Assembly: GCF_004295645.1 (NCBI RefSeq)
Contig: NZ_CP034752.1
Location: forward strand, 3,933,501 to 3,997,500
Direction: 5' to 3'
Length of the DNA: 64,000 nucleotides
Origin: Limnobaculum zhutongyuii
GTDB taxonomy: Bacteria; Pseudomonadota; Gammaproteobacteria; Enterobacterales; Enterobacteriaceae
The translations under genes were made by a program, and so were the position numbers. Below the pieces are notes generated by a model. It was not told where the DNA came from. It made no database searches and was given only the letters and a program-made list of their open reading frames with translations. Positions 26,534 to 34,923 of this stretch are shown here, one piece after another (the first letter of the stretch is position 1; each line of letters starts with the position of its first letter).

Positions 26534-27064
26534 TCAGGCGTCGAATAACTTCTCTTCCAGTTGTTCGACCTGCTGTTGAAGCTTATCCAGAAAACTCAGT
26601 TTACGCACGGTATCTGCCGCACTCTTCCAGTTCTGGCTATCCAATTCTTGTTTTAGTTGTTCACTGCGCTGCCGGGTCATTTTTTCTACTCGTTGGCTAA
26701 AGGCAGACAGTGCTGATTCGATCTCTTTCTGACTGGTATTACGGTGTTCAATACCGTCCAGCTCTTCACGCAGCTCCAGTTGTTCCATCAGGAACGCGGT
26801 ATCATGCATGGTTTGCTGTTCATTTCTTACATCTATCCCGTTAAGAGACAGCAGGTATTCTGCACGACGCAGCGGATCTTTCAACGTTTGATAAGCATCA
26901 TTTATCGTTGCCGCTTGCTGAACTGACTGGAGACGTTCACTCTCAGAGGCCGTCGCATAACGATCGGGATGGTATTGGCGTTGTAATTCCTGATAGCGGG
27001 ATGAGAGCGATGAAGTATCCACTACGTAGTGGACCGGCAGGTTAAATAGTGTGAAATAGTCCAT
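26534..27064 (-). CDS. hscB: J-domain co-chaperone HscB
   Basis: A 176-residue co-chaperone with an N-terminal J domain (HPD at residues 32-34) and a C-terminal helical bundle that binds IscU. It delivers IscU to HscA and stimulates its ATPase. It ends 12 bases before hscA. A 130-base gap with a hairpin separates it from iscA. Confidence 0.97.
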   Translation of the reverse strand: MDYFTLFNLPVHYVVDTSSLSSRYQELQRQYHPDRYATASESERLQSVQQAATINDAYQTLKDPLRRAEYLLSLNGIDVRNEQQTMHDTAFLMEQLELREELDGIEHRNTSQKEIESALSAFSQRVEKMTRQRSEQLKQELDSQNWKSAADTVRKLSFLDKLQQQVEQLEEKLFDA

Positions 27065-27102
27065 GACGTGCTCTGATGATATCTAATGATATAGGTTAAG
27101 CG

Positions 27103-27133
27103 AAAACTCCCTTACCGGCGATCAGCAAGGGAG
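27103..27133 (-). terminator. Possible internal attenuator between iscA and hscB
   Basis: On the minus strand CTCCCTT (27127-27133) and AAGGGAG (27107-27113) form a seven-pair stem with a 13-base loop, followed by TTTT. This may split the isc operon into an iscRSUA part and an hscBA-fdx-iscX part. Confidence 0.55.
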
Positions 27134-27194
27134 CACTTTTCAAAGTCGACATTTTCGAATGCTGTATTTAATCTACAAACGTTACGATAGCAGA

Positions 27195-27518
27195 CTAGAC
27201 GTTAAAACTTTCGCCACAACCACATTCACTTGAAATGTTCGGGTTATTAAACTTAAACCCTTCATTCAGGCCTTCTTTAACAAAATCCAGCTCGGTGCCG
27301 TCCAGATAGACCAGACTTTTTGCATCTACAATTACCTTCACGCCCTTGTCTTCAAATACCGTATCTTCATCGTGTAATTCGTCAACAAATTCGAGAACAT
27401 ACGCCATTCCAGAACAGCCCGACGTTCTTACCCCCAGACGCAGGCCGACGCCTTTGCCACGATTAGATAAAAATGTCTGAACACGTTGTGCAGCGCTGTC
27501 GCTCATGGTAATCGCCAT
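27195..27518 (-). CDS. iscA: A-type Fe-S carrier IscA
   Basis: A 107-residue scaffold/carrier protein with the three conserved cysteines C35, C99 and C101 (GCSGM and ECGCGESF). It helps deliver [4Fe-4S] clusters. I placed the start at ATG 27518, which has GAGG seven bases upstream and gives the same length as E. coli; an in-frame TTG two codons earlier is less likely. Confidence 0.97.
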   Translation of the reverse strand: MAITMSDSAAQRVQTFLSNRGKGVGLRLGVRTSGCSGMAYVLEFVDELHDEDTVFEDKGVKVIVDAKSLVYLDGTELDFVKEGLNEGFKFNNPNISSECGCGESFNV

Positions 27519-27542
27519 AACCAAACCTCAATCGTTTATTGC

Positions 27543-27929
27543 TTATTTACTACTATGTTTGTTTTTATAATCCGCAATGGCTGCTTTGATAGCATCTTCT
27601 GCCAAAATCGAGCAGTGGATTTTTACCGGCGGTAACGCCAGTTCTTCAGCAATTTCAGTATTTTTAATTGCTTCAGCCTGATCTAAAGATTTACCTTTAA
27701 CCCACTCGGTAATCAGAGAGCTGGAAGCAATCGCTGAACCACAGCCATAAGTTTTAAAACGGGCGTCTTCAATAATACCCTGATCGTTAACTTTAATCTG
27801 CAATTTCATTACGTCGCCACAGGCTGGCGCACCCACCATACCGCTACCAACGGTAGGGTCTTCATTATCAAATGAACCAACGTTACGAGGATTCTCGTAG
27901 TGTTCAATAACTTTTTCGCTGTAAGCCAT
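27543..27929 (-). CDS. iscU: Fe-S scaffold IscU
   Basis: A 128-residue scaffold on which clusters are built. Ligand residues C37, D39, C63 and C106 are conserved (GAPACGDV, YGCGSA, HCS). The HscA-binding motif LPPVK is just before C106. AGGAG precedes the start. It follows iscS after a gap that contains an eight-pair hairpin. Confidence 0.98.
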   Translation of the reverse strand: MAYSEKVIEHYENPRNVGSFDNEDPTVGSGMVGAPACGDVMKLQIKVNDQGIIEDARFKTYGCGSAIASSSLITEWVKGKSLDQAEAIKNTEIAEELALPPVKIHCSILAEDAIKAAIADYKNKHSSK

Positions 27930-27948
27930 GTTTATTACTCCTGCTGCT

Positions 27949-27975
27949 TATCGCGCCCGTTACTGCAGCGCGATA
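27949..27975 (-). promoter_or_regulatory. Hairpin in the iscS-iscU gap
   Basis: TATCGCGC and GCGCGATA form an eight-pair stem with an 11-base loop just after the iscS stop. There is no T-run, so it more likely stabilises an mRNA end or blocks exonucleases than terminates. Confidence 0.45.
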
Positions 27976-27984
27976 TCAAATCAA

Positions 27985-29199
27985 TTAATGATGAGACCAC
28001 TCAATGGTACTGATATCCACGCCTTGTTTGAACATATCCCACAGTGGAGACAGGTCACGCAGGCGGCCAATCGACTTCTTGACTAAATCAATGGTGTAAT
28101 CGATCTCTTCTTCAGTAGTAAAACGTCCCAGAGAGAAGCGAATTGAGCTATGCGCCAATTCATCACTCATACCTAAAGCACGCAACACATATGACGGCTC
28201 CAGGCTTGCAGAAGTACAGGCTGAACCGGAAGAAACGGCTAAATCTTTCAGGGCCATCATCAGAGATTCACCCTCAACGTAGTTAAAACTCACGTTAAGA
28301 ATATTGGCTACGCCCTGTTCCAGACAGCCGTTCAGGTGAACTTCTTCGATATCTTTCAGACCATTCCACAGGCGATCGCGCAGTGCACGAAGGCGAGGAA
28401 TTTCGGTATTCATCTCTTCTTTAGCAATGCGGTAAGCTTCACCCATGCCAACGATTTGGTGCACCGGTAAAGTACCAGAACGCATACCGCGCTCATGACC
28501 ACCACCGTGCATTTGAGCTTCAATTCTTACCCGAGGTTTACGACGAACATATAAAGCACCGATACCTTTTGGCCCATAAAGTTTATGGCCAGTGAAAGAC
28601 ATCAGGTCAACTTTAAGCTGGGACAGGTCAATCGGCAGTTTACCCACGCTCTGGGTGGCATCCACATGGAAAATAATCCCGCGGCTACGGCACATTTCAC
28701 CAATGGTGGCGATATCCTGAACCACGCCAATTTCGTTGTTTACGTGCATGATAGAAACCACACAGGTGTCATCACGCATGGCTGCTTCCAGCTCGCTTAA
28801 ATCAATAATGCCGTTAGCCTGTGGCGCTAAATAAGTCACTTCGTAACCTTCGCGCTCCAGTTGGCGGCAGGTATCCAGTACGGCTTTATGCTCCGTCTTA
28901 CTGGTAATGATGTGCTTACCTTTCTTTTGGTAAAAGTTAGCTGCACCTTTAATCGCCAGGTTGTCGGCTTCTGTAGCACCAGAGGTAAAAACAATCTCGC
29001 GAGGATCGGCACCCACCAGTTCTGCAATCTGGTTACGGGCAATATCGACCGCCTCTTCTGCCTGCCAGCCAAAACGGTGAGAACGCGAGGCCGGGTTACC
29101 GAAAATGCCATCGAGGGTCAAATACTGCATCATCTTCTCGGCAACGCGCGGATCGACCGGTGTGGTTGCTGAGTAGTCCAGATAGATAGGTAATTTCAT
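27985..29199 (-). CDS. iscS: Cysteine desulfurase IscS
   Basis: A 404-residue PLP enzyme that removes sulfur from cysteine and passes it as persulfide to IscU, and to TusA and ThiI for tRNA and thiamine thiolation. The PLP lysine is in SFTGHKLYGPKG, and the active cysteine is in the mobile loop SSGSACTSASLEPS. Length equals E. coli IscS. It lies 47 bases after iscR. Confidence 0.98.
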   Translation of the reverse strand: MKLPIYLDYSATTPVDPRVAEKMMQYLTLDGIFGNPASRSHRFGWQAEEAVDIARNQIAELVGADPREIVFTSGATEADNLAIKGAANFYQKKGKHIITSKTEHKAVLDTCRQLEREGYEVTYLAPQANGIIDLSELEAAMRDDTCVVSIMHVNNEIGVVQDIATIGEMCRSRGIIFHVDATQSVGKLPIDLSQLKVDLMSFTGHKLYGPKGIGALYVRRKPRVRIEAQMHGGGHERGMRSGTLPVHQIVGMGEAYRIAKEEMNTEIPRLRALRDRLWNGLKDIEEVHLNGCLEQGVANILNVSFNYVEGESLMMALKDLAVSSGSACTSASLEPSYVLRALGMSDELAHSSIRFSLGRFTTEEEIDYTIDLVKKSIGRLRDLSPLWDMFKQGVDISTIEWSHH

Positions 29200-29246
29200 T
29201 CTTTGCTCCGTACACGACTTCTAAATAATGCAATCATCACTGCCAA

Positions 29247-29750
29247 TTAAGCGCGCAGATTGATCTTTTTTGCCTCATCAAATGCACGATGAGTGCTGGT
29301 AACCGTACCTTGAGTTTCGTTATTTTGACGGTCGGCTACATCCAGAATTTCTTGATTCTTTACCAATTCAGACAGCGTAATCTCATTAAGAAAGCTGCTG
29401 ATGCGTTCACTGAGATCGTGCCACAGTGTATGGGTCAGGCAACGTGTACCACTCTGGCATCCACCGCTTCCCATACAACGGGTCGCATCGACAGATTCAT
29501 CAACGGCACTGATAACTGAACCAACGGCGATATCACCGGCATCTTTGCCCAGTAAATAGCCGCCACCAGGACCACGAACGCTGGTCACTAAACCATTCTT
29601 GCGCAAACGGGAGAACAATTGCTCAAGATAAGACAAAGAAATCCCCTGACGTTCGGAAATATCAGCTAAAGGGACCGGTCCTTCTTGTGAGTGCAAAGCC
29701 ACGTCCAACATGGCTGTTACTGCATAGCGACCTTTTGATGTCAGTCTCAT
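29247..29750 (-). CDS. iscR: Iron-sulfur cluster regulator IscR
   Basis: A 167-residue Rrf2-family regulator. The N-terminal winged helix-turn-helix (MRLTSKGRYAVTAMLDVA...SLSYLEQLFSRLRKNGLV) is followed by the [2Fe-2S] ligands C92, C98 and C104 (RCMGSGGCQSGTRC). In the holo form it represses its own isc operon through type 1 sites; two such sites lie directly upstream. It is the first gene of the operon. Confidence 0.97.
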   Translation of the reverse strand: MRLTSKGRYAVTAMLDVALHSQEGPVPLADISERQGISLSYLEQLFSRLRKNGLVTSVRGPGGGYLLGKDAGDIAVGSVISAVDESVDATRCMGSGGCQSGTRCLTHTLWHDLSERISSFLNEITLSELVKNQEILDVADRQNNETQGTVTSTHRAFDEAKKINLRA

Positions 29751-29790
29751 TGTTAATGCCCATCTGTTTGTGAAGATGCAGATAGTTTGG

Positions 29791-29841
29791 CATTCCCAAC
29801 TATTTCAGTCAACTATTTAGTTGAGTAATTTAGTCAAGTAT
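29791..29841 (-). promoter_or_regulatory. Two IscR type 1 binding sites upstream of iscR
   Basis: On the minus strand two adjacent imperfect palindromes contain TTGACT: ATACTTGACTAAATTACTC from about 29841 leftwards and ATAGTTGACTGAAATAGTT within 29791-29816. Both fit the known ATASYTGACT...AGT pattern for [2Fe-2S]-IscR, and TTGACT can also serve as the -35. This predicts autorepression when clusters are abundant. Confidence 0.75.
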
Positions 29842-29927
29842 TATTGAGCCAGAAAAATGTCACCAAATCGAGATATGTCCGCTATTGTCGCCCGTATTGT
29901 AACAATTGAAAAGGTGTTAATTCAGGA

Positions 29928-30701
29928 TTATTTCTGCCTATTTCTTGTATCGGGGTTTTCTATAGCGCTTAAAATCCCGCGCAGAATGTTTAATTCCTGA
30001 CTCTCAGGGCGAGCGCGATTAATTAAGCGACGCAGTTTATTCATGACCTGCCCTGGGTGAGCGGCACGAATAAAACCGATATTCAACAGCGTCGATTCCA
30101 GATGCTGATAGAAACGCTCCAGATCTTCCGCCAGTGGATAAACCTCATCTTCCACTACCACCGGTTGTGGTTTGCCGCTTTCTTGCTGATCCAACCAGGC
30201 AACGCGAATTTCATAAGCCAGAATCTGTACTGCCATTGCCAGATTTAATGAGCTGTAATCCGGATTAGCAGGAATTGCTACATGGTAGTGGCATTTTTGC
30301 AGTTCATCATTGGTGAGTCCAACACGCTCACGACCAAACACTAACGCTACCGGTGCCTGAGCAGACTCCTGACACATTTTTATTCCACATTCCCGTGGTT
30401 CCAGCATTGGCCACTGTAGGGTTCGGGAACGAGCGCTGGTTCCAACCACCAGACGGCATCCTTCTAATGCCTGATCCAGCGTATCCACAATAGTGGCATT
30501 GCCGATAATATCGCTGGCGCCGGCAGCTAAAGCGATGGCCTGTGAGTCAGGTTTAACCAGTGGATTAACCAGATATAAGTTGGTCAAACCCATGGTTTTC
30601 ATGGCTCTGGCGGTAGAACCCATGTTGCCGGTATGGGAGGTTTCGACCAGCACAATACGAATATTATCCAGTCCAATTTTCTCGGAGATAAGCTCTGACA
30701 T
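29928..30701 (-). CDS. trmJ: tRNA (cytidine/uridine-2'-O-)-methyltransferase TrmJ
   Basis: A SPOUT-family enzyme of about 257 residues that 2'-O-methylates position 32 of some tRNAs. The knotted SAM-binding fold is recognisable in RIVLVETSHTGNMGSTARAMK, in GRERVGLTNDE and in SSLNLAMAVQ. I placed the start at ATG 30701; an in-frame TTG three codons earlier exists, and no good Shine-Dalgarno is visible for either. It lies between iscR and suhB, as in E. coli, divergent from suhB. Confidence 0.95.
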   Translation of the reverse strand: MSELISEKIGLDNIRIVLVETSHTGNMGSTARAMKTMGLTNLYLVNPLVKPDSQAIALAAGASDIIGNATIVDTLDQALEGCRLVVGTSARSRTLQWPMLEPRECGIKMCQESAQAPVALVFGRERVGLTNDELQKCHYHVAIPANPDYSSLNLAMAVQILAYEIRVAWLDQQESGKPQPVVVEDEVYPLAEDLERFYQHLESTLLNIGFIRAAHPGQVMNKLRRLINRARPESQELNILRGILSAIENPDTRNRQK

Positions 30702-30803
30702 AAAAAACAAAATTCTGTGGGCTAAAAGTTATGAGAATGAATAGTAACACAGCCTGTATATTTTGCCGATCCTCTGGTATACTTCGCCCGCTTTATATTT
30801 CTC

Positions 30804-30815
30804 TGTTCTTTAACA
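30804..30815 (+). promoter_or_regulatory. boxA in the suhB leader
   Basis: TGTTCTTTAACA, close to the rRNA boxA TGCTCTTTAACA, lies 18 bases before the suhB start. In E. coli a boxA in the suhB leader lets NusB/NusE and SuhB itself limit suhB expression. The site and spacing here predict the same feedback. Confidence 0.75.
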
Positions 30816-30832
30816 TTTAGTGGAAGATACCC

Positions 30833-31636
30833 ATGCATCCTATGCTGAACATCGCCGTACGTGCTGCACGTAAGGCTGGTAACCTGATCGCCAAGTTTTA
30901 TGAAACACCTGACGCCGTTGAAGCAAGCCAAAAAGGTAACAATGATTTTGTAACCAACGTTGACCGCGAAGCAGAACATCTGATTATCGATGTTATTCGT
31001 AAAGCTTATCCTCAACATACCATTATCAGTGAAGAACGCGGTGAACTGGCCGGAGAAGACCAGGATGTACAATGGGTTATTGATCCACTGGATGGCACCA
31101 CCAACTTTATCAAACGACTCCCTCACTTCAGCGTCTCTATTGCTGTGCGCGTTAAAGGCCGCACCGAAGTCGCTGTCGTTTACGATCCTATGCGTAATGA
31201 ACTGTTTACCGCCGCTCGCGGTCAGGGTGCACAGCTAAACGGTTACCGTTTACGCGGTTCAAACGCAAAAGATCTTTCTGGTACCATTCTGGCTACCGGT
31301 TTTCCATTTAAAGCAAAACAGCACTCTGCTACCTATATCAATATGGTTGGCAAACTGTTCACTCAGTGCGCAGATTTCCGCCGTACCGGTTCAGCCGCAT
31401 TAGACCTGGCTTATGTTGCCTCTTCCCGCGTTGATGGTTTCTTTGAAATTGGTCTGAAGCCGTGGGATTTTGCTGCCGGTGAACTGCTGGTTCGCGAATC
31501 AGGCGGTATCGTGACTGACTTCGTTGGCGGACATAACTCTTATGTTTCAGGCAACGTTGTGGCGGGTAACCCACGTGTGGTTAAAGCACTGCTGTCAACC
31601 GTGCGTGATGAATTAAGCGATGCATTAAAGCGTTAA
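30833..31636 (+). CDS. suhB: Inositol-1-monophosphatase / Nus factor SuhB
   Basis: A 267-residue protein, the same length as E. coli SuhB. The metal-dependent phosphatase motifs are WVIDPLDGTTNF and KPWDFAAGELLVRESGG. In enterobacteria SuhB also joins the rRNA antitermination complex through boxA and NusA. The leader holds a boxA, consistent with this second role. Confidence 0.97.
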   Translation: MHPMLNIAVRAARKAGNLIAKFYETPDAVEASQKGNNDFVTNVDREAEHLIIDVIRKAYPQHTIISEERGELAGEDQDVQWVIDPLDGTTNFIKRLPHFSVSIAVRVKGRTEVAVVYDPMRNELFTAARGQGAQLNGYRLRGSNAKDLSGTILATGFPFKAKQHSATYINMVGKLFTQCADFRRTGSAALDLAYVASSRVDGFFEIGLKPWDFAAGELLVRESGGIVTDFVGGHNSYVSGNVVAGNPRVVKALLSTVRDELSDALKR

Positions 31637-31646
31637 TCATCGGATA

Positions 31647-31673
31647 CCGGGCAGTCCGTACAAGATTGCCCGG
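31647..31673 (+). other. Hairpin after suhB without T-run
   Basis: CCGGGCA and TGCCCGG (seven pairs, 13-base loop) between suhB and the next gene. The tail CCATTATT is not a terminator tail, so read-through into the following gene is possible. Confidence 0.45.
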
Positions 31674-31696
31674 CCATTATTGGTTCGTTGTTGATT

Positions 31697-32443
31697 ATGG
31701 ATATTATTCAGCTCCCTCGCCCTACCCTATTCTTAGCGTTTTTTGTTCGGGAGTTCTCTTTCTATGGCAAAGGAATCACCAGAACCACTTTGCCGGAAGA
31801 CGCATTCTTTTATACCGGCCCTTCCAAAGCAACGGAATATCGATTCTTTGAGTTAGTTGATAGCCGACCTATGCAGGGAGTTCGTCAATATACAAGCCCA
31901 AACTATCTGCCATTCATCAATGATGTACCCATGTTGTCTGTCGCCGCGAAACAACATTCGTTGGTGGAATCGCTGTTTACCCCCAATACTAATGCCGTTT
32001 TAAGCCTGTCCGGCGAGTATTTTTTTGAAAACCAGTGGGTACGTAGCGAAAACCGGATTAAGTCGAATAAATATGTCGGGGAACCGACTGAACTGATGTA
32101 CCACAATATTCGTTCTCTTGCCCCATACCAGTTCCCTATTTCCAGCGTGACTAATGATGGAACAATCTGGACTCAGTTTCCCCGTTCTGATGTTGAATTA
32201 AGCATTCTTCCCGGGCAAACCGCCTGTTTTCTCTGCCGCAGAGAGCAATATGAATTTAATGGTATGGAGATGTCACAACCTAATCTAAATCTGGTTATGT
32301 GGGTGAAAAACTATGGTTTGCACCATCAGATTAGCTATGTCAGCGAACAGGTCGCAGAGCAATACGACAATAACGCCCTGTGCACCGGCAGCTTCGCGCT
32401 AAAAGATTTCCGCAAAAGCCGCCTTAAATACCAGTTGGGATAA
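31697..32443 (+). CDS. Unrecognised protein of about 248 residues
   Basis: I do not recognise this protein. It has no signal peptide and no membrane segment, and is rich in aromatic residues (EFSFYGKG, EDAFFYTGP, ATEYRFFELVD). The only cysteines near each other are in TACFLCRREQYEF. I preferred ATG 31697 (MDIIQLPRP) to the in-frame TTG three codons upstream; no clear Shine-Dalgarno is seen for either. It follows suhB by 60 bases on the same strand and converges on ugpQ. The long clean frame and even codon use support a real gene that is not part of the E. coli backbone. Confidence 0.7.
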   Translation: MDIIQLPRPTLFLAFFVREFSFYGKGITRTTLPEDAFFYTGPSKATEYRFFELVDSRPMQGVRQYTSPNYLPFINDVPMLSVAAKQHSLVESLFTPNTNAVLSLSGEYFFENQWVRSENRIKSNKYVGEPTELMYHNIRSLAPYQFPISSVTNDGTIWTQFPRSDVELSILPGQTACFLCRREQYEFNGMEMSQPNLNLVMWVKNYGLHHQISYVSEQVAEQYDNNALCTGSFALKDFRKSRLKYQLG

Positions 32444-32497
32444 CAAATAGATCCCAAACGTTTATTTAACTTCAGCTGTCAAAAATAATGCGACACC

Positions 32498-33238
32498 TTA
32501 ATCTTCCCGGTATTTTGACGAGAAATTCTGAGGAAAATCGGTGAAGATGCCATCCACACCCCAGTTAAACAGCTGATTGGCACGATCTTTGGCGTTAACC
32601 GTCCAGACATTGACCTGATAGCCCTTACTTTTAAATAGCTGTACCTGCTGTTGAGTCAGCCCTTCATTTTGAGGATGAATATATTCAGCGCCAGTCCACT
32701 CCATAATCACATGCCAGTCATCGTTTAACGTATGGTTTTCAAACAGGCAGGCCACCGGCGCCTGAGGGCGTAATCGTTTAAACTCTGCCAGCAGCATAGG
32801 ATTAAAACTGGAGATAATATATTCCCGCCCATCATTCAGTTGATTTAACGCCCGATCTAACCCAGCCAGTAAACGACGGCAGGCTTCGGCACTGACATCG
32901 CCGGATTTAATCTCAATATTGGCGTTTAGCTGATACTGATTCATCTGTGCTATCAGTTGGTCCAGAGTCGGAATACGTTCACCGCAATATTCATCACTAA
33001 ACCAGCTTCCGGCATCAATCTGATCCAGATCTTGTCGATTTAATTCAAACAGAGGACCTGAGCGATTGGTACAGCGATCGAGCGTTGAGTCATGAGACAG
33101 TACAATGGTGTCATCCTGAAGGATATCGATATCACACTCAAACCAACGTACCTGATAATCAGTACATAACTTAATGGCCGATAGGGTATTTTCTGGTGCC
33201 AGTGACGACACGCCGCGATGAGCAAAAATAGTTCTCAT
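32498..33238 (-). CDS. ugpQ: Cytosolic glycerophosphodiester phosphodiesterase UgpQ
   Basis: A 246-residue GDPD enzyme that hydrolyses glycerophosphodiesters to glycerol 3-phosphate and an alcohol. The catalytic set is visible: AHRGVSSLAPENT, ECDID and LSHDSTLDRCTN. There is no signal peptide, which fits UgpQ rather than periplasmic GlpQ. Length is close to the 247 residues of E. coli UgpQ. It is not with ugpBAEC here, but 30 bases after a NicO-type transporter gene and probably in its operon. Confidence 0.92.
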   Translation of the reverse strand: MRTIFAHRGVSSLAPENTLSAIKLCTDYQVRWFECDIDILQDDTIVLSHDSTLDRCTNRSGPLFELNRQDLDQIDAGSWFSDEYCGERIPTLDQLIAQMNQYQLNANIEIKSGDVSAEACRRLLAGLDRALNQLNDGREYIISSFNPMLLAEFKRLRPQAPVACLFENHTLNDDWHVIMEWTGAEYIHPQNEGLTQQQVQLFKSKGYQVNVWTVNAKDRANQLFNWGVDGIFTDFPQNFSSKYRED

Positions 33239-33268
33239 GACTTCTCCCGTGAATAAGCTCGAATATCA

Positions 33269-34276
33269 TTAACCAAAATAGCGTAATCCGCCGGAAGCGG
33301 CTGGTGACACACCATGATACAGAACCAGACCAAACAATATCAGCAATACACCGCCAAATAGTGAAAAGGAAATCAATGCGACCTTACCCCATTCTGAACG
33401 CTGGCGGGTTGCCGTCATCTTTTCTGCTAACCGACGTGCGTAATGAACCAACAGCGCTAACAGTGAAATAGTGGTGGCCGTTCCTAACGCCATCACCATC
33501 GCTGCGGCTATTCCCCACGAATAGGCATCAATTACTTTAGAAAACAGTAAGACCAGTATGGCGCCGGAGCAGGGCCGAATACCGATAGAAAGAATAATCG
33601 CCAGATTGGTTTTCCAGCCGCCAGAAACGTCCAACTCATCAGCCGTCGGTAAATGACGATGACCACATCCACAGTTAGCACTGTGTACATGCCCGGGCTC
33701 CAGCGGCGTCAGAGAGTTTATCTTAATGGTTTGTGGCACCTGCTTTTGCTTCATCATACGACGTAATTGTCGGAGAGCACGATAACAGAGCATTCCTCCC
33801 ACCAGCGCAATCAACAAATAGCTGCCCTTCTCCATCCAGAAATTACTTTGGTGGATGGTTCGGGTTGAGAGTTGAAGAACGGAAAGCACTATGGTAACCA
33901 GCAAAATAGCCACCACGCCCTGCACCAGCGAAGCGGCTAAGGTTAGCAGCAGGCTGGCGCGTAGTTTTAAAGGATGGGTCGCCAGATAAGCAGTGATAAT
34001 TACCTTACCATGTCCCGGCCCGGCGGAATGGAGCACACCATAAATAAAGCTGAATAACATCAGCATTCCACCGGTTTCCAGCGGATATTGCTTAACTTGC
34101 TGTAATAGCGAAACCAGCTGTTGATGTAGCTGTTTTTGCCAAAGGGAACTTTGTAATAGAAAGTCCGGCCATTTTAACCATACCAGCACCGCCAGCATGA
34201 CAAGGGCGGCCAGACAAAGATACAGTGGCCAAAAACGACCAGAAGAATAGTTGGGTTTATTATCAATCAATGGCAT
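33269..34276 (-). CDS. NicO-type nickel/cobalt (metal) transporter
   Basis: A 335-residue inner-membrane protein with about seven segments. The NicO/RcnA-type motifs HSAGPGHGKVIITAYL (around 90-105) and IGIRPCSGAILVL are clear. A His/Cys-rich cytoplasmic or periplasmic loop HVHSANCGCGHRH lies between them. Family members export or import Ni2+ or Co2+; the direction and metal here are not known. The start overlaps the end of the DUF1007 gene by ten bases, so the two are translationally coupled. This pair is also known together in Haemophilus influenzae. Confidence 0.88.
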   Translation of the reverse strand: MPLIDNKPNYSSGRFWPLYLCLAALVMLAVLVWLKWPDFLLQSSLWQKQLHQQLVSLLQQVKQYPLETGGMLMLFSFIYGVLHSAGPGHGKVIITAYLATHPLKLRASLLLTLAASLVQGVVAILLVTIVLSVLQLSTRTIHQSNFWMEKGSYLLIALVGGMLCYRALRQLRRMMKQKQVPQTIKINSLTPLEPGHVHSANCGCGHRHLPTADELDVSGGWKTNLAIILSIGIRPCSGAILVLLFSKVIDAYSWGIAAAMVMALGTATTISLLALLVHYARRLAEKMTATRQRSEWGKVALISFSLFGGVLLILFGLVLYHGVSPAASGGLRYFG

Positions 34277-34905
34277 TTCAACGTCACGGTTTGGGCAAAC
34301 TTGCTGCCCAACATCATATCTTCTCCCGGAGAATCATTTTTATCTAATGAGCGGGCATAAGCCATCAGAGACGCATCCGGTTTTGGCGTCGTTAACTTTA
34401 CGCTACATATTGCAGCAATATCATCGGTTAGATGAATCGACTTTTCTGAAGGATAACGCATATCCACATAATAACTCTGTTCATACGTCGACAGCGTGAT
34501 GGTGTTATTTTTCAACGGAATTGGATTAACTAGCGGCAAAACAAAGGTAAATACCGCTTTATTGCCATGACGAGATAACGAATAATTATCCGCTTTCTCG
34601 GCAAGTTGAACCGGCTTATCGTTGAGTTTCATATAGCTAAAGTAGAGCTGATTGCGGGTATTTTCCATTAACTCATCCGCCATGCTCTGCCAGACCAATG
34701 GTGAATCTTTTGCCATCGCGGCATCCAACAGTAAAGCGGCCGATGTCAGTTCATCCATCTCCCATACCATACGAACACCAACCAGCTGCTGTTTTTGAAT
34801 AACCAGGCTGGAATCAATATCAATAAAACTATGGGGGTGAGCGCCTGCTAATGGACTCAGCAGGCACATCATGGCAAACACTATGGTTCGAGTTATCAGC
34901 ATCAT
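34267..34905 (-). CDS. Periplasmic DUF1007 protein
   Basis: A 212-residue secreted protein of the DUF1007 family. A signal peptide of about 23 residues ends in AGA, exposing a mature N-terminus HPHSFID in which two histidines could bind a metal. The family is found beside NicO-type transporters and is thought to be a periplasmic partner; this is inferred from context. The gene begins 18 bases after a rhodanese gene and overlaps the transporter by ten bases. Confidence 0.85.
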   Translation of the reverse strand: MMLITRTIVFAMMCLLSPLAGAHPHSFIDIDSSLVIQKQQLVGVRMVWEMDELTSAALLLDAAMAKDSPLVWQSMADELMENTRNQLYFSYMKLNDKPVQLAEKADNYSLSRHGNKAVFTFVLPLVNPIPLKNNTITLSTYEQSYYVDMRYPSEKSIHLTDDIAAICSVKLTTPKPDASLMAYARSLDKNDSPGEDMMLGSKFAQTVTLKCH

Positions 34906-34923
34906 GGGAATTTGCTTAATGAT

